Positions 11,704-23,259 of a stretch of DNA of 64,000 nucleotides are shown here, piece by piece (within the stretch, counting starts at the first letter, position 1; every line of letters starts with the position of its first letter). This DNA is from Latrodectus hesperus (taxonomy: Eukaryota; Arthropoda; Arachnida; Araneae; Theridiidae), in NCBI GenBank assembly GCA_037975125.1, contig CM075858.1:69526542-69590541 (forward strand), written 5' to 3'. The position numbers were made by a program, and so were the translations under genes. The notes below the pieces were generated by a model. The model was not told where the DNA came from and ran no database searches. It was given only the letters and a program-made list of their open reading frames with translations.

Positions 11704-14519
11704 CTAGTTTATTTTTATTAAAGGTTTTCTAAAATTAACTAAATTACATGTTATGAAAAAAATTTCAGAAATATTATGTAGTGACGTATAAGGTATATCT
11801 CCTTCAAAATACTTAAAGTATTTTATTCTGGAAATCGCCCTTTCCACATGAACCCTTGTATTTGAAACAACAGTATTGCTTTCCCGTTCTACAGCAGGAA
11901 ACTGTATTTTATCTCTTAAAAACGAGGGCGTTTTCAAAACACAATTTATTTCTGACAGTTCTTTTTCAATTCGAAAGCCCTTATCTGCCATCACCATGTC
12001 ACCTGCTTCTAATTTATTCATAATACCACTCTGAAGAAATAATTCCTTATCAGAAATACTTCCACAATATAAGTCTGATATGAAAGTAATTGCTCCAGAG
12101 GGCATTATACCAATCATGCCTTTTAAAGTATTGTTGTTTTTGTAACTGCTGAAAGTCATTTGCTGTTCTCTTGGATTGCTTGGCTTCTGTATATTGAATT
12201 CTGTGCAATCTATGATTACGCGGCAATTCTTATTTTCTCTGGAAACATGGGATGGCATGGCCTCTGCTACTTGGTCTTTACTAGGCCAAATATTTAATAT
12301 CCTGAATTTTTTATTTAAAATACCGACTGTGTGGACAAAGTATCTTGAAACAGTTGAATCCGAAATATGAAACAATAAAGACAAGAATTCATTCGATATT
12401 CCTGTACGCAACTTTATTAGGAACAAGAAAAATTGATCAATTGCCCGTAATGTTTTCCCTTTTATCAAATCTCCTTCAACATTAAGAAATTTAAACAGAG
12501 CAAAAAACATTTGCTTTGTGAAACCAGTAACTGCTACCATCTGTTCATCAGAATTTATGTTCTCTGGTTTAAATTCTTTTGATGATAAGATATTTTTAAG
12601 TTCACAAGCTTCTTTTTGTGCCAAGGAAAGTTCATCAATGATATCACTGAAGCTACTAGTTTGTGTTGAGACATTTTTATTTCCCAAAGAGGTCCTAAAA
12701 ATAATAGAAATTATATTATTAACATATATTTAAATAGTTTTAAAGTCAATGAATCATGGAACAAAATACATGTCAATTTTCACCAATATCTGTTTTGATG
12801 ATTGTAACTTAGTCCTTAGTTTTTTCTCATTAATTTTTGTTAGATATCTAAGCCATATAAATGAATGAAACAAAAAGTAACATTTTTTATATAATTTGTT
12901 GATTTTAAAAATTAATGTGACAAAGGATAACTTCTGAAAAAGAGTTATTTATCTCAATTAAAACAAAAAATTTCAATATAAGTGTTATATGTATAATTAA
13001 AAAATCAAAAATTAATCACAAAAGTTTTTCCTTTTTTTCAATTTTAGAATAAAAAAAATGCTCAGTTAAATAATTCATTTCATTTTAGTAATAATGAAAA
13101 ATTTGATGTGTTCATTTCTTCATATTTTGCACTTGACTAATTTAACCTACATTTAAAGTACAATCTGAACTATTATCCATATTTGTGCCTGAAAAAGAAG
13201 CTAAACAAAATTTTTTATTCATTTAGATGCAAGCACAAGATAAAGTTTCTGATGTTCAGCATTACTTAAGGTCAAATTAAGTGTTATTTAGAATCAAGAC
13301 ATATATTAGAAAATAATTAAATTGAAAATTAATAGTTTGAAGATAATACAGCAGGAATTTGTCTGGTATCAAGCTTACAGAAATAAATTAACTTTATTGT
13401 ATTCAAATAGAAGACAAATTAATAGTTGTATAATTATGTAAGGAATTTAATTCAGTGTTTCATTCTCAATCAGTAATTATGAAATACAGAAAACATATTT
13501 TAAAACTGATTTCAAAATAATGCAAATCCACACTTAATATGTGATACAAATAAACCGTTGAGTTAAAGACTAGAAAATTAACAATTCAATTTCCTTCTTC
13601 ACTGAGGGAAAAAAATTTGTAATTTTAGCACATAAAAAACTATATTACTTATTCATTTAAAGCTAAAATAACTACCAAAGAGAGAACCTTAAGTAATATT
13701 TTTTATATTGTTATTATTTTCTTAATTTTTTCCTTGTGAGGATTCATTTATCTTTTACAAGATTTATATTTTGAATAATAATTTATAAGTAGAATATGTG
13801 CATTCATTATATGTATTGTGTGATTATTTTATTATTATATTACAGTAAGCAATTTTATTAATTAAAATTAATTTCAGTAATTTGTAATGCATTTATCAAT
13901 TTTTAATATAAATTTTAATTTTGATAATGATAATTTTTTCATTCACATTTAAGGTAATATACATAAAATATGTTAAACATACTTAAATTTCTTAAAAATA
14001 TTTGATAATAAAGTCAAATTACATTAGATTCATATCAAGTTTCAAAATATAATATTTGTTTAATTTAATATAGCAAATTTTTATAACACTTAATTCCATA
14101 GAGAGAATAAACTGGCAAAACAAAATTACTTACTCTGTTGTACAGGCATCCTCGTTTTCATCATTCCCTTGTTCTGGAAGCTGGCGCCGAAGCACACGCC
14201 GTTCATTTTTTGGCTTCGAGAAAACAAATTTGCTTGGAACAGCATCTTGTTTCAATAAACGCCGATTCGTGAAGTTTTCATACTTAAAATCTGTCTCTTC
14301 AAAATGATCAGAGCATAAAACTGACCATGGGGAAGGGGAAAATTCTTCTCGTCGTAACTTAATGAGCCATTCTTTTAGTAGTTTTTGATTCTTTAAGGGA
14401 AATCTAAAAAATGATTTTTCTCTGCAATCAGCCTTATACTTGGCATTTTTGCATCCATATGCTGCACAATATCTAGATTTACATAAATTTTTATCGTCCA
14501 TATTTAAACTCACGTTCAA
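11704..14519 (-). CDS. THAP-DDE transposase, ISL2EU/Harbinger type
   Basis: Two exons, 14519-14134 (donor GTAAGT) and 12694-11704, give 458 residues. Residues 1-100 form a THAP zinc finger: Cys18, Cys23, Cys69, His72, a conserved Trp65, and AVPSKF near the end. This domain should bind the element's ends. A helix-turn-helix follows (about 215-260, with DQFFLFLIKLRTG and SDSTVSRYF). Then comes a DDE_Tnp_4 nuclease domain with all three acidic residues: Asp291 in IDCTEF, Asp366 in MADKGF, Glu413 in VHVERAISRIK. The open frame on exon 2 starts at a TTG and is continued upstream only by splicing from the THAP exon. Met7 is an alternative start. No stop or frameshift is seen. It converges with the nuclease gene, their stops being about 490 bp apart. 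Confidence 0.88.
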
Positions 14520-14620
14520 AATCTAATCGAAATCTAGCGTGTTATTAGGTTTGGGAAAAAGTAAACAAATCGTGGAGCGTACTTGTCATGTGACTTTGAC
14601 GTCACAGGAAGTGAGTCAAT

Positions 14621-15530
14621 TGTATTTGTGCCTTCTAGGCTTTGATTCATATGAATCAATAAAATATTTCCTAAATTTTATTTTTTCAATAAAAGTCTTG
14701 CTCAAATGTCGGCTTTGCTTAATAATTAAATTTCATATAAAGCAACTTTTACTTCATTATTTCATTTATTTCTTTCAAAATAATTAAATATAAATCTTAT
14801 ATCTTTATTATTTCATCACATTTAACTTGTGAATGAGCAATAATTTGTTCATAAGTTTTCGGGTAAATATTGCATTATATTTCAGTATCGAGCTATATTT
14901 ATAAGCCGAAGTGGATACCCAACTTATCACTTTATATTATATAGGAAATAATATTTGATCCAGCGACACATTAGGGAAGCAAACTATTTAATGGCTCTAG
15001 TGATTCTCTAACTTTAGGAAGTTTTAATAAAATTTAATTGAGAACATGTTAACAAAGGAGAATTGTTGACATGTTAACAAAAAAGTAAAAGCAACTACAA
15101 AAATTTAGAAGCAGTGAATTTGATTCCAAGAAACAATCAATGCTAAATATCACAATCAGGAGTGTCTTCTTTTTATCATAACAAATAATGACTGATATAT
15201 TCTGTTAATAATTTATCCCAACGGAAACAATGTTATTAAGGAGAAATGACAGTTTATTAGGTTACAAGACATGTGGTATCTCAAGCCAAATATACCTAGA
15301 TATGCATAATCAGAATCCTTCTTTAAGCGTAGATCAATTATGTGGTATTTAAGACACCAAGGAAAGTTATGTAAGAGAAAGAAATTCACTGTTAGCTCTT
15401 GTTTACTTTTGATGTTAACTCTTCCCACCTTGATTCAGTTTAATTTTAATCAGCAGCTGTAATAATTGACTTGAAACATTGAAAACTAGTAATTTTTTTT
15501 AGAATTTCCAATGTTTACAATACCCAAGTA
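14621..15530. other. Non-coding stretch right of the transposon
   Basis: No exon recognised. An 18-bp perfect palindrome, TTGATTCATATGAATCAA, lies at 14642-14659, and a near-duplicated ACATGTTAACAAA at about 15043-15083. Otherwise unremarkable AT-rich DNA. Confidence 0.5.
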
Positions 15531-15534
15531 GCAA

Positions 15535-15880
15535 AATAGCTTGGCCAAACATTGGCAATCTTGCCAAGATAACCCCAATAAGGGACCAATGGTTGGCTTC
15601 AAGTTTTTCCTATGCAAGATAAACCCAAGAATGGACCTATCATGGCATATACAACATGCCAAGATAAACCCAAGAATGGACCTATAATGGGCATCATGTT
15701 TTCCCCAATATTGGGCATACCAAGATAAGCTAAGGTTTCCCCATTATACAGTATGCTAAGATAAGCCAAGGTTGGGCCAATCATAGGGGATAAGTTTTCC
15801 CCAGCCTTCCATGATATGTCATTATTGGTCCTATAAATTTATCCAAGTTTCTAACCATCTTGGGCATGCCAAGATTTTGC
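15535..15880. repeat. Degenerate minisatellite of CCAAGATAA-type units
   Basis: The core (G)CCAAGATAA-CCAAG recurs at about 15553, 15614, 15659, 15720, 15757 and 15869, spaced about 37-60 bases apart except for a longer last gap. It is interleaved with self-complementary phrases such as CCAATATTGGG, TTGGCCAA and GGGCCAAT. The neighbouring units at 15614 and 15659 are nearly identical over about 28 bases. The open frame 15599-15784 (minus) arises from this repetition and is not a gene. Confidence 0.75.
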
Positions 15881-16733
15881 CAAAATATATCATATGTAGA
15901 GTTAAAATCAATATGGCTGCCTATTTTTCTATGCTATTTAGTTGCATTTTTGTTTATCAAGAATTTTCTTACTAAATGAAATTAATGTTCTTGAATTTTA
16001 ATCATTTAGAAACTTCGATAATTCAAGTTTAATTTCAATAACTTCAATTATATTAACCGTTTTCAATTTCAATTAGTTTTTCAAGAAATTTTAATACTTT
16101 GTTTTTCTGGGAAAATTATTCTTATGAAAAGATAAGAATGTATAAAATTACTCCCTGTAAATATAAATTGCTTGAATATTCTACTTTAGACCTAAGTTAG
16201 CTGGAATTTGAATATCATTAATTGAGCAGAAAAGGATTGGGGAGATTTAAATTTAGTTTGTTTAACACTTTTACAATCAGTTTTGTACATGAAAACTAAT
16301 TATATCGGGAAAAACAATTTAATTCTCTGATTGCTCAGTTTGTTTACCAAAAAATCGCTACAAAAATTGTGTATTTTATGCATATTTTAAATCTATAGAT
16401 ATTGGAGAAATAAAATATGCATTTTCCTTTCTAGAAAAGATTTTTATTTACTATAAAGATTTTCATCATGAGAAACTGAGCTGTCAGAGAAACTAATTTT
16501 AGATGTTATTTCAAAATTTTTTTCACAAATTTCAATTGGATTACAGTTAATATTTACTTTTAAAGTAATGTAAAAAAAGGGAAAAATCTATAAAAACTTA
16601 CGAAAATATAATGCACTGAGGGGAGGAAAAATATATCACTATCACCGAAAAATCTATATCACTATGAAAACTAACGCTTTTTCAGAATCTGATAAATCAT
16701 CTGTCAATTACTGAACATTCTCTTGCAGTCATT
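15881..16733. other. AT-rich non-coding stretch
   Basis: Nothing recognised on either strand. Confidence 0.5.
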
Positions 16734-16746
16734 TCTAGTTAAGAAA

Positions 16747-16922
16747 GTCAGGCTGAAAGCTGAATGGTTAGAGTTCTCGCCTTCTGTTCAACAGTTCGTG
16801 GGTTCAAATCCCACCTTGGTATTGAATGTTCTTAGTGGTTCGGAATTTACTATAAACCGTAGTTCGCGATCTAATTATCCCTCGTGTATAAAAATGATCA
16901 TTGAGAGAGACAAACAAACAAA
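16747..16922 (+). mobile_element. tRNA-derived SINE with target-site duplication
   Basis: The head has RNA polymerase III boxes: box A near 16752-16772 (GCTGAATGGTTAGAG) and box B GGTTCAAATCC at about 16800-16811. An unrelated body follows, ending in a CAAA-repeat tail. The 13-bp flanks TCTAGTTAAGAAA (16734-16746) and TCTAGTTAGGAAA (16923-16935) differ at one base. It belongs to the same family as the copies at 52330-52512, 54211-54330 and 59821-60010. Confidence 0.85.
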
Positions 16923-16935
16923 TCTAGTTAGGAAA

Positions 16936-17768
16936 TGGTGGAAAATCAAGTTAAGAATAGTCAACACCAAGTACTTCAAACTGGAACAACTAGCCATACC
17001 TGTTGAACACAAAATTTAAATTAAATATCTAACACTGTGTATAATTTATTTTATTGGTTAAACAGTAAAAGGGTGGATGCGCTCCTCAATAAAGGAAGAT
17101 AACAAGTGTTCAGGGAAATCAAAGGATGGACAGCCAGAGGGTTGAAATAGAATCCGAACTGGTAAAAACAATAATAGGGCCTAAAATAAAAAAATTAAAG
17201 TGATGAATTTAGGACCAGAAAAAACACCTAATTAGCACTGCAAAAGGATATAAGCAGAAGAAATCATGTTTTGAACAAGATATTTATTAAAGCACTTTGC
17301 GTAGCTTTTTCAAAAATCAACTTGGAGATAGGAAAATATATAAAAAACGGAAAGTGTAATAAAGCTTTTAGAACACTGAAGTTAAAAATTGTTTTGAATT
17401 GTATATTACAAATAAAAACAACGAGATATCATTCTAATGTATCATTTTTTAGACTTGCATCACTTTTTAATTGAAGTATTTTACCTTGAAAAGAATATAT
17501 TTAGGAAAAGAATAACATAAATAATCGCAGTTACATTTTACAGAAAAAGTAAATAAACAATAAATTTTCTGATTAACACAGGAGAAAATTAACACATTTT
17601 ACAATATAAATGTAAGATATTGAAATTCCGTATCACACTATAATATTTAAGACACACCATTTTTTATTAATCATTTTTACAATGATTGTAAAAACTTTCC
17701 AAGCAATAACTTGTTATTTTAAAAAAGTAATCAGATGCTTTTAAATGAGAAAGAATCCATTTTTTACA
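16936..17768. other. AT-rich non-coding stretch
   Basis: No exon or repeat recognised. The open frame at 17271-17474 has no recognisable motif. Confidence 0.5.
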
Positions 17769-17770
17769 TA

Positions 17771-18356
17771 CAGTAATCCCACTGTAACACGTAATTTTAG
17801 TTCCGTATTGCGAGTATAGGATAACGCGTTATACGAATATTATCGTATAACGCTTTATGTACAAACGATTCATGCTTTACTTTTCTCGTTAAAGGGGGTT
17901 TAAATCGAATATTATGGGAAAACTATGTTATGAACGAAATGTGTATGTTTTATTAAAATCAAATTAAGAACATTTTAAGTAAAAGAACTTATACAAATGT
18001 AACTAAAAACAATTAATTTCAAATAAATCAAATAATTCCAAAACCAGTTTTATTACTTCTTTATTCGCTGTAAGAGCCATCTGAAATAATGTTCCACCGA
18101 CATCTTTTTTTAGAAGAATGTTCAAAGGTCAATCATATAATTTAATTTAATTTTGAAAGAAGTCACTTGACAAAATATACAAACGTATGCGAAATTCATT
18201 GTGAACTGTAGAAATCATTATAAATTTCGCAGGACAGAAATATAACGTGGAGAGTGAACGTGTTATATGGGGGAAAATACATGTTATAAGAGGGACATGA
18301 AATCGCGTAATATGAAAACGAATTATAAGAGTACCGTGTTATAGGGGAGATTACTG
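17771..18356. mobile_element. 586-bp TA-flanked MITE (Tc1/mariner or pogo type)
   Basis: The left end reads CAGTAATCCCACTGTAACACG. The reverse complement of the right end reads CAGTAATCTCCCCTATAACACG. A TA dinucleotide lies outside each end (17769-17770 and 18357-18358). The inner sequence carries repeated GTTATA-type motifs: a 12-bp palindrome ATAACGCGTTAT and an inverted pair GTTATACGA...TCGTATAAC near 17820-17860, and three TGTTATA-plus-G-run copies near 18260, 18282 and 18338. No transposase remains. Confidence 0.8.
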
Positions 18357-18358
18357 TA

Positions 18359-18898
18359 CAGGGTTATTACAAAAGAATCATCGGCCTTCCAAATCGTAAT
18401 AGGGTTACAACTGTGATTCCTACATGAAAAGAAACCGAAACTATCAAAGATAGACGTTCATACTATAGATGTTCAATAAGTGCTTTTATAGTGATACGGC
18501 AGACTTCAAAGGGATAGTTCAATTCCCTCCACACTTCAGCTTGTTGGCATCGATGATGGAGAAAGTAATCGTGATGCGGTTTTGCAACTCAGCCAAAGTG
18601 GTAAGTAACGGTGGTACCTAGACACAGTCTTTAATATGTCCCCAAATGAAGAGGTCACACGGTGAAATGTTGTGAGCGATTCACACTTTGAAAATTCTAG
18701 TACACAAAAAAGTTTTTCTGTGCAGTTGCCTTTTCGATCATGACGTTCGTGCAGCACAATAACACGCACATTGCATATACGCACCGTGAAACTCAAATTA
18801 ATGCCCTAACATATAAGCGTTATCATGGAAACAAATACGTTTCCAAGTACTGACTTAGTAATGTATCAAAACCCAATGGTTCACTTGTAATAACCCTG
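18359..18898 (-). mobile_element. 540-bp internally deleted mariner-like element
   Basis: The ends are the inverted repeat CAGGGTTATTACAA (18359-18372 and the reverse complement ending at 18898), flanked by TA at 18357-18358 and 18899-18900. Translating the minus strand with frame changes gives a stretch resembling the C-terminus of mariner-type transposases (SPCDLFIWGHIKDCV, then AELQNRI, then a Cys-Gly-Gly-containing tail). The element is therefore a shrunken, coding-dead derivative. It abuts the preceding MITE and shares its TA. Confidence 0.75.
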
Positions 18899-18900
18899 TA

Positions 18901-19208
18901 TTAAAAATATTCAACTTCTTTAAAAATAATCCATTTTATGATTATAAAATTTTTGTGATAGTATTTATGTAACGAATGGTCACGTAAATAATTATAAATA
19001 TTTAACAAAATATATTCTTTAACGCTAAATTCAAATAAATAATTTTTGAACTTTGTTCAGACGTCAAAGTTTCATTTTTTGATATTTTCTAATTTTTATG
19101 AATTTTAATATCATAAATAATGTTGTCTTAATTATTAAAGGATATTTTTGTGGAATAGTGTCAACTCTTTTTCTCTCCCTTTATGTATATATAAAGGGAT
19201 AGAAAAGA
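18901..19208. other. AT-rich non-coding stretch
   Basis: Nothing recognised before the TA array. Confidence 0.5.
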
Positions 19209-19394
<186 letters not shown>

Positions 19395-19419
19395 CATACA
19401 TAGATAGATAGATAGAAAG

Positions 19420-20848
19420 GTGAATTGATAGCCACCGTAAATGCAATACCCTGAAGGAAGTACGCAAATAACATTAAATTTACAACATTCATTAACGGTG
19501 TTGAGGTATACAAATGATTAGAATTAGACGCACATCACGTGCGCCTGTAAAGCCACTTCAAAGCTCTGTTTAAGTCTTGAAAATTTCGACGGTTTCAAAT
19601 TTGAGTTCGGCAATTGTGTTTTTCTCAAAACTTTTTATTTTATTTCATTATTTTTTTAAGACGATCAATTATTTCTCGTAGAAAACGGCGATCATTTTTT
19701 TGATGATCAAAGAATCCGAGTTCGGCAGAACAAGAATAGTGGCCTACTGAGAATGTGGATTATCTTTCAGGGTAATCGATAGTCGTGTTGGACGAAACCA
19801 AACAACAGCGGATATGTAATCGTTGGATGCAGGAGGGTACGTCGAACCGACGCGTTCGATCGCGCCGAAATCAGTACACAACTTCACGGGATCACAGGCA
19901 AATTGTACGCATGGCTGTGACGGATCGTTCAGCCACATCACGAACCATAGCACAGCACATTCAGTCTGTAACATATCATCCAGTGTCCACGCGTACCATT
20001 CGACGCCGTTTACAGCAGACTGGTCTGTCAGCAAGACATCCACTGCTTCGTCTACCCTTGAGACAGAGGTCTCCGCCGCCAGTAGTGCGATGAAAGAAGA
20101 ATGAAGACGGTATAATGGAATGAAACTGTCTTTACGGAAATTGTCAAGCTTCGGTCTGCAATAATACGATGGTGCATTCGAGTTTTGAGACACCGTGGGG
20201 AAAGGATGCTGAACAGCTGCATTATGCTCCACCACACTGGTCTTCCGGGTCTTATGGTATAGGGCGGTATTGAATATTATTGTTGGATATCACTCTCGCC
20301 CTCCTTTAGTACACATTACCGGTACTTTAAACAGCCATCGCTTCATTTGCGAGTTGTTGGAGCAAGTTGTCCTTCCTTACCTTCAGGGATTACTCACCGC
20401 AACATTTCAACAGGATAATGCACGACCACACTTGGCACGCATTGTCAATGGGTTCTTCGTCAAGCGCCAGATTGAATTCCTTCTCTGGTCGGCAAGCTCT
20501 CCGGATCTTTCACCGAGAGAAAACATGTGATCCATGGTTGCTCAACGATTGACTTAGATTACATCCCCAGCTGCCACACCAGATCATCTTTGGCAACGCG
20601 TATAAGCTGCTTGGTCTGCTGTACAGCAAGAACACATCCAAAGTATCTTTAAATCAATGCGTTACGTGTGGCAGTGGTGATCTCCAACAATGGCGGCTAT
20701 TCTGGCTACTGATTTTGGCAGAAACCACACTTCACAGAAGTCTATAAATGTAATTATTTGATACTTGGTCAGCATGTTATCTGCAAAATAAATTTTGTTG
20801 TGATATCTTTTGCCTTTTTTGATGTGGCAATTTGGAACGTCAGCAATG
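19420..20848 (+). pseudogene. Dead Tc1-like transposon copy
   Basis: Homologous along its length to the element at 28210-29596. The left end resembles GAATTGATAGCCACCGTAAATGC and the right end the inverse of GCAATTTGGAACG. The transposase relics run in order: an N-terminal DNA-binding part (19785-20093, with RQIVRMAVTDRSATSRTIAQHIQSV and TRTIRRRLQQTGLSARHPLLRLPL), a scrambled middle (about 20100-20250), and a C-terminal part (20270-20530) with FQQDNARPHLARIV and SPDLSPRENM. The DNARPH aspartate and the final glutamate region of the DD34E triad are visible, but frameshifts and a TGA at the end of PRENM inactivate it. The family is abundant in orb-weaver genomes, as I recall. Confidence 0.88.
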
Positions 20849-22520
20849 TATTTTATACTTTTTAATTTAATTAAAAAACGAAAAATAATTGAAACATTGT
20901 TCATTTTAGTTTCTGTTTTCTGTTTTGAACTTATATTGTCAACATAACAGGTAAATAATGTATCATGAAAAACGAGTTTTATTAGTCAAATATCATTCGT
21001 AAATTATAAATAAAGAATAAAATGCTACATTCAAAAATTTAATTTCAGAGTGCTTATGTTTTGTTTCTATATTCAAGTTAATAGTTTTTAATTTAAAATG
21101 TGTGTGCATACATTTCATTAATATGTTCTACACAAATTAATTTAATTTCAATTAATTTTATTATTAAAAGTATTATTTTATTATGAAAACATAGGGCAAT
21201 ATATGGTAAAGTATTGGAATGTTTTACAAAGGGCGTTAAAAAAATAAAATTAGAATTGACTGGACTTAAGTTCCGGTTGCTTTATGTCATAATAAATGAA
21301 CATTGAATTTGTTATTTGAAAAAAATTTGAAAATGAATTAGTTACATTTTCATTTTTAAAAATGAATTATAATGCATAGTTTTTATTGACAATGTGATAA
21401 AAAGGCATTCACCAAAAGAAGATAATTTTATTAAATATATTAACTTAAACTTAAGTTTTATTTTCTCCCAAAATTAATAGGGATTTAATAATAACTTTTT
21501 ATTTTAATTGAAGATATAAACAAACTTCTATGATATATTCATAGAATAAATCATAATTCTTTTTACAATAAAACAATTCCCACTGATAATTTTTTCCTCT
21601 TTTTAGTTAGCTTTCCTATAGTAAGTACAGTCTTTGCGTGTTATTAACAAAACATTTTCCTTCTAGCTTGAATATTCTTTTATTTATGGATTGCCTTGAC
21701 TTATTTTTTTTAAAAAAGATGAATTAGGTACTCGTAAATTGAATTAGAACTCGTAAATTGCCTTTTGGAAGAACTTTTTCATAGATAGTTGGCCATATTC
21801 ACTTGTCGCAAAGAAGAAAACCAAAAAAACTCATAGACCCTGCCATGATAGATGCGCAACATCTATTTTCCGTTGTTAAACAGTAAATGGAATCGAACCT
21901 TCATCTTTGTGAGTTGTCCTAGGTGATATAATTACAAGGCCTTCCCGTGTGGAAGCCCTTGTAATTTCATACTACTAAAGGACATGGTAAACAGAAGAAA
22001 AATATCGAGCACTGATGACGATAGACAGGATTACAATCGAAATATTAGATATGTTTTTCCGTATCTGGTATGAAATCGATTATCATTTTATTCGTGATAT
22101 GAAATCGATTACCGTTTTGAAGTTCTCTGATCAACAATCACCATAAAATAATAAATCTAACCAAATTATTTTACGCGCGAATCATAAAATTTCATTTAAT
22201 AATTCATTAATTTAATGTCAAACATTTTATATTTTTCTCAATCTAGCTGTATCATAAAAAAACATTTGAAGTTAATATTATTTTCTACAGGAACTGCATG
22301 TATTACGAATTATTAAAAATCAATTTCTTTTAATACTAATAGATAAGTTAGATTTTGATATTGTTAAATAATTAGTACAATCTAATCCAAAATTGAGTAA
22401 AATCGTATCTAATAACAATAATTTAACATTTAATCTAATAATTTTGATACAATTGTAGCAATCATATTTTTTATCTTTTATTTTGAAGTAAAGCTTAAAT
22501 GATTTATTAATATAAAATTA
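20849..22520. other. Non-coding stretch with a strong hairpin
   Basis: No exon recognised. At 21931-21965 an inverted repeat gives a 15-bp stem with one mismatch (ATTACAAGGCCTTCC / GGAAGCCCTTGTAAT) around a CGTGT loop. Next to it, at about 21892-21902, the minus strand reads GGTTCGATTCC, a box B match, so this may be a decayed tRNA-derived sequence. Two GATATGAAATCGATTA-type direct repeats lie near 22070-22115. Confidence 0.5.
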
Positions 22521-22658
<138 letters not shown>

Positions 22659-23059
22659 GTTTCATAATATTTATATCATATATTTTATGATATATGAAAT
22701 TCTTAAATATTTTTTCAAATAAGTCAATTCTTGAACAATCAGGAATTCAAATAAAATTAAACGACCAGATTTCAACTGTTCATCTATTATTTAAATGAAT
22801 AAAACAAAAAGGGAGTGAAAAATGCTTAAATATTTCAAGAACTAAGAACACTGACCAGTGATTGGTTGAAAACAATGACGTCAGATGACATCATCAATAC
22901 AGATCGAAATTTCTTTGCCCATATTCGGTTATGAATATTTAAAAAGTTATGTCTTGAAATTCTGCGTCAGGTGTGGCACAAGTAATGGAATGGAATTACA
23001 ATAGGGGATTATATATTTAAAAAAAATGCTAAACATGTGATAAAAATATCTTTATGTGT

Positions 23060-23258
<199 letters not shown>

Positions 23259-23259
23259 T

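Larger units (their letters stand above)
7928..14618. mobile_element. ISL2EU-type DNA transposon with nuclease and transposase genes
   Basis: A 6.7-kb element holding two convergent genes, each starting about 100-200 bp inside an end. The ends are inverted copies. The left reads GGACTCAATTC, then GTCACGTGACAAGTAC (7965-7980), then GATTGTTTAC. The reverse complement of the right reads TGACTCACTTC, then GTCACATGACAAGTAC (14594-14579), then GATTTGTTTAC. The outer repeats differ by a 13-bp length change. The dinucleotide AT flanks both proposed ends (7926-7927 and 14619-14620), fitting a 2-bp target duplication. As I recall the ISL2EU group of the PIF/Harbinger relatives, it combines a THAP/DDE transposase with a YqaJ nuclease, which is what is seen here. 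Both genes look intact, so the copy may be autonomous. Exact boundaries are inferred. Confidence 0.82.

Noticed and set aside
12176..12733. Plus-strand open frames (12176-12370, 12518-12733) opposite the transposase
   Set aside because: They are antisense shadows of the DDE transposase exon.
15599..15784. Minus-strand open frame with repeated GPFLGLS phrases
   Set aside because: The protein repeat simply mirrors the DNA minisatellite.
22870..22900. TGACGTCA-like CRE followed by a TGACATCA site as a promoter
   Set aside because: Only a seven-base match, with no exon, GC-rich block or transcription evidence nearby.
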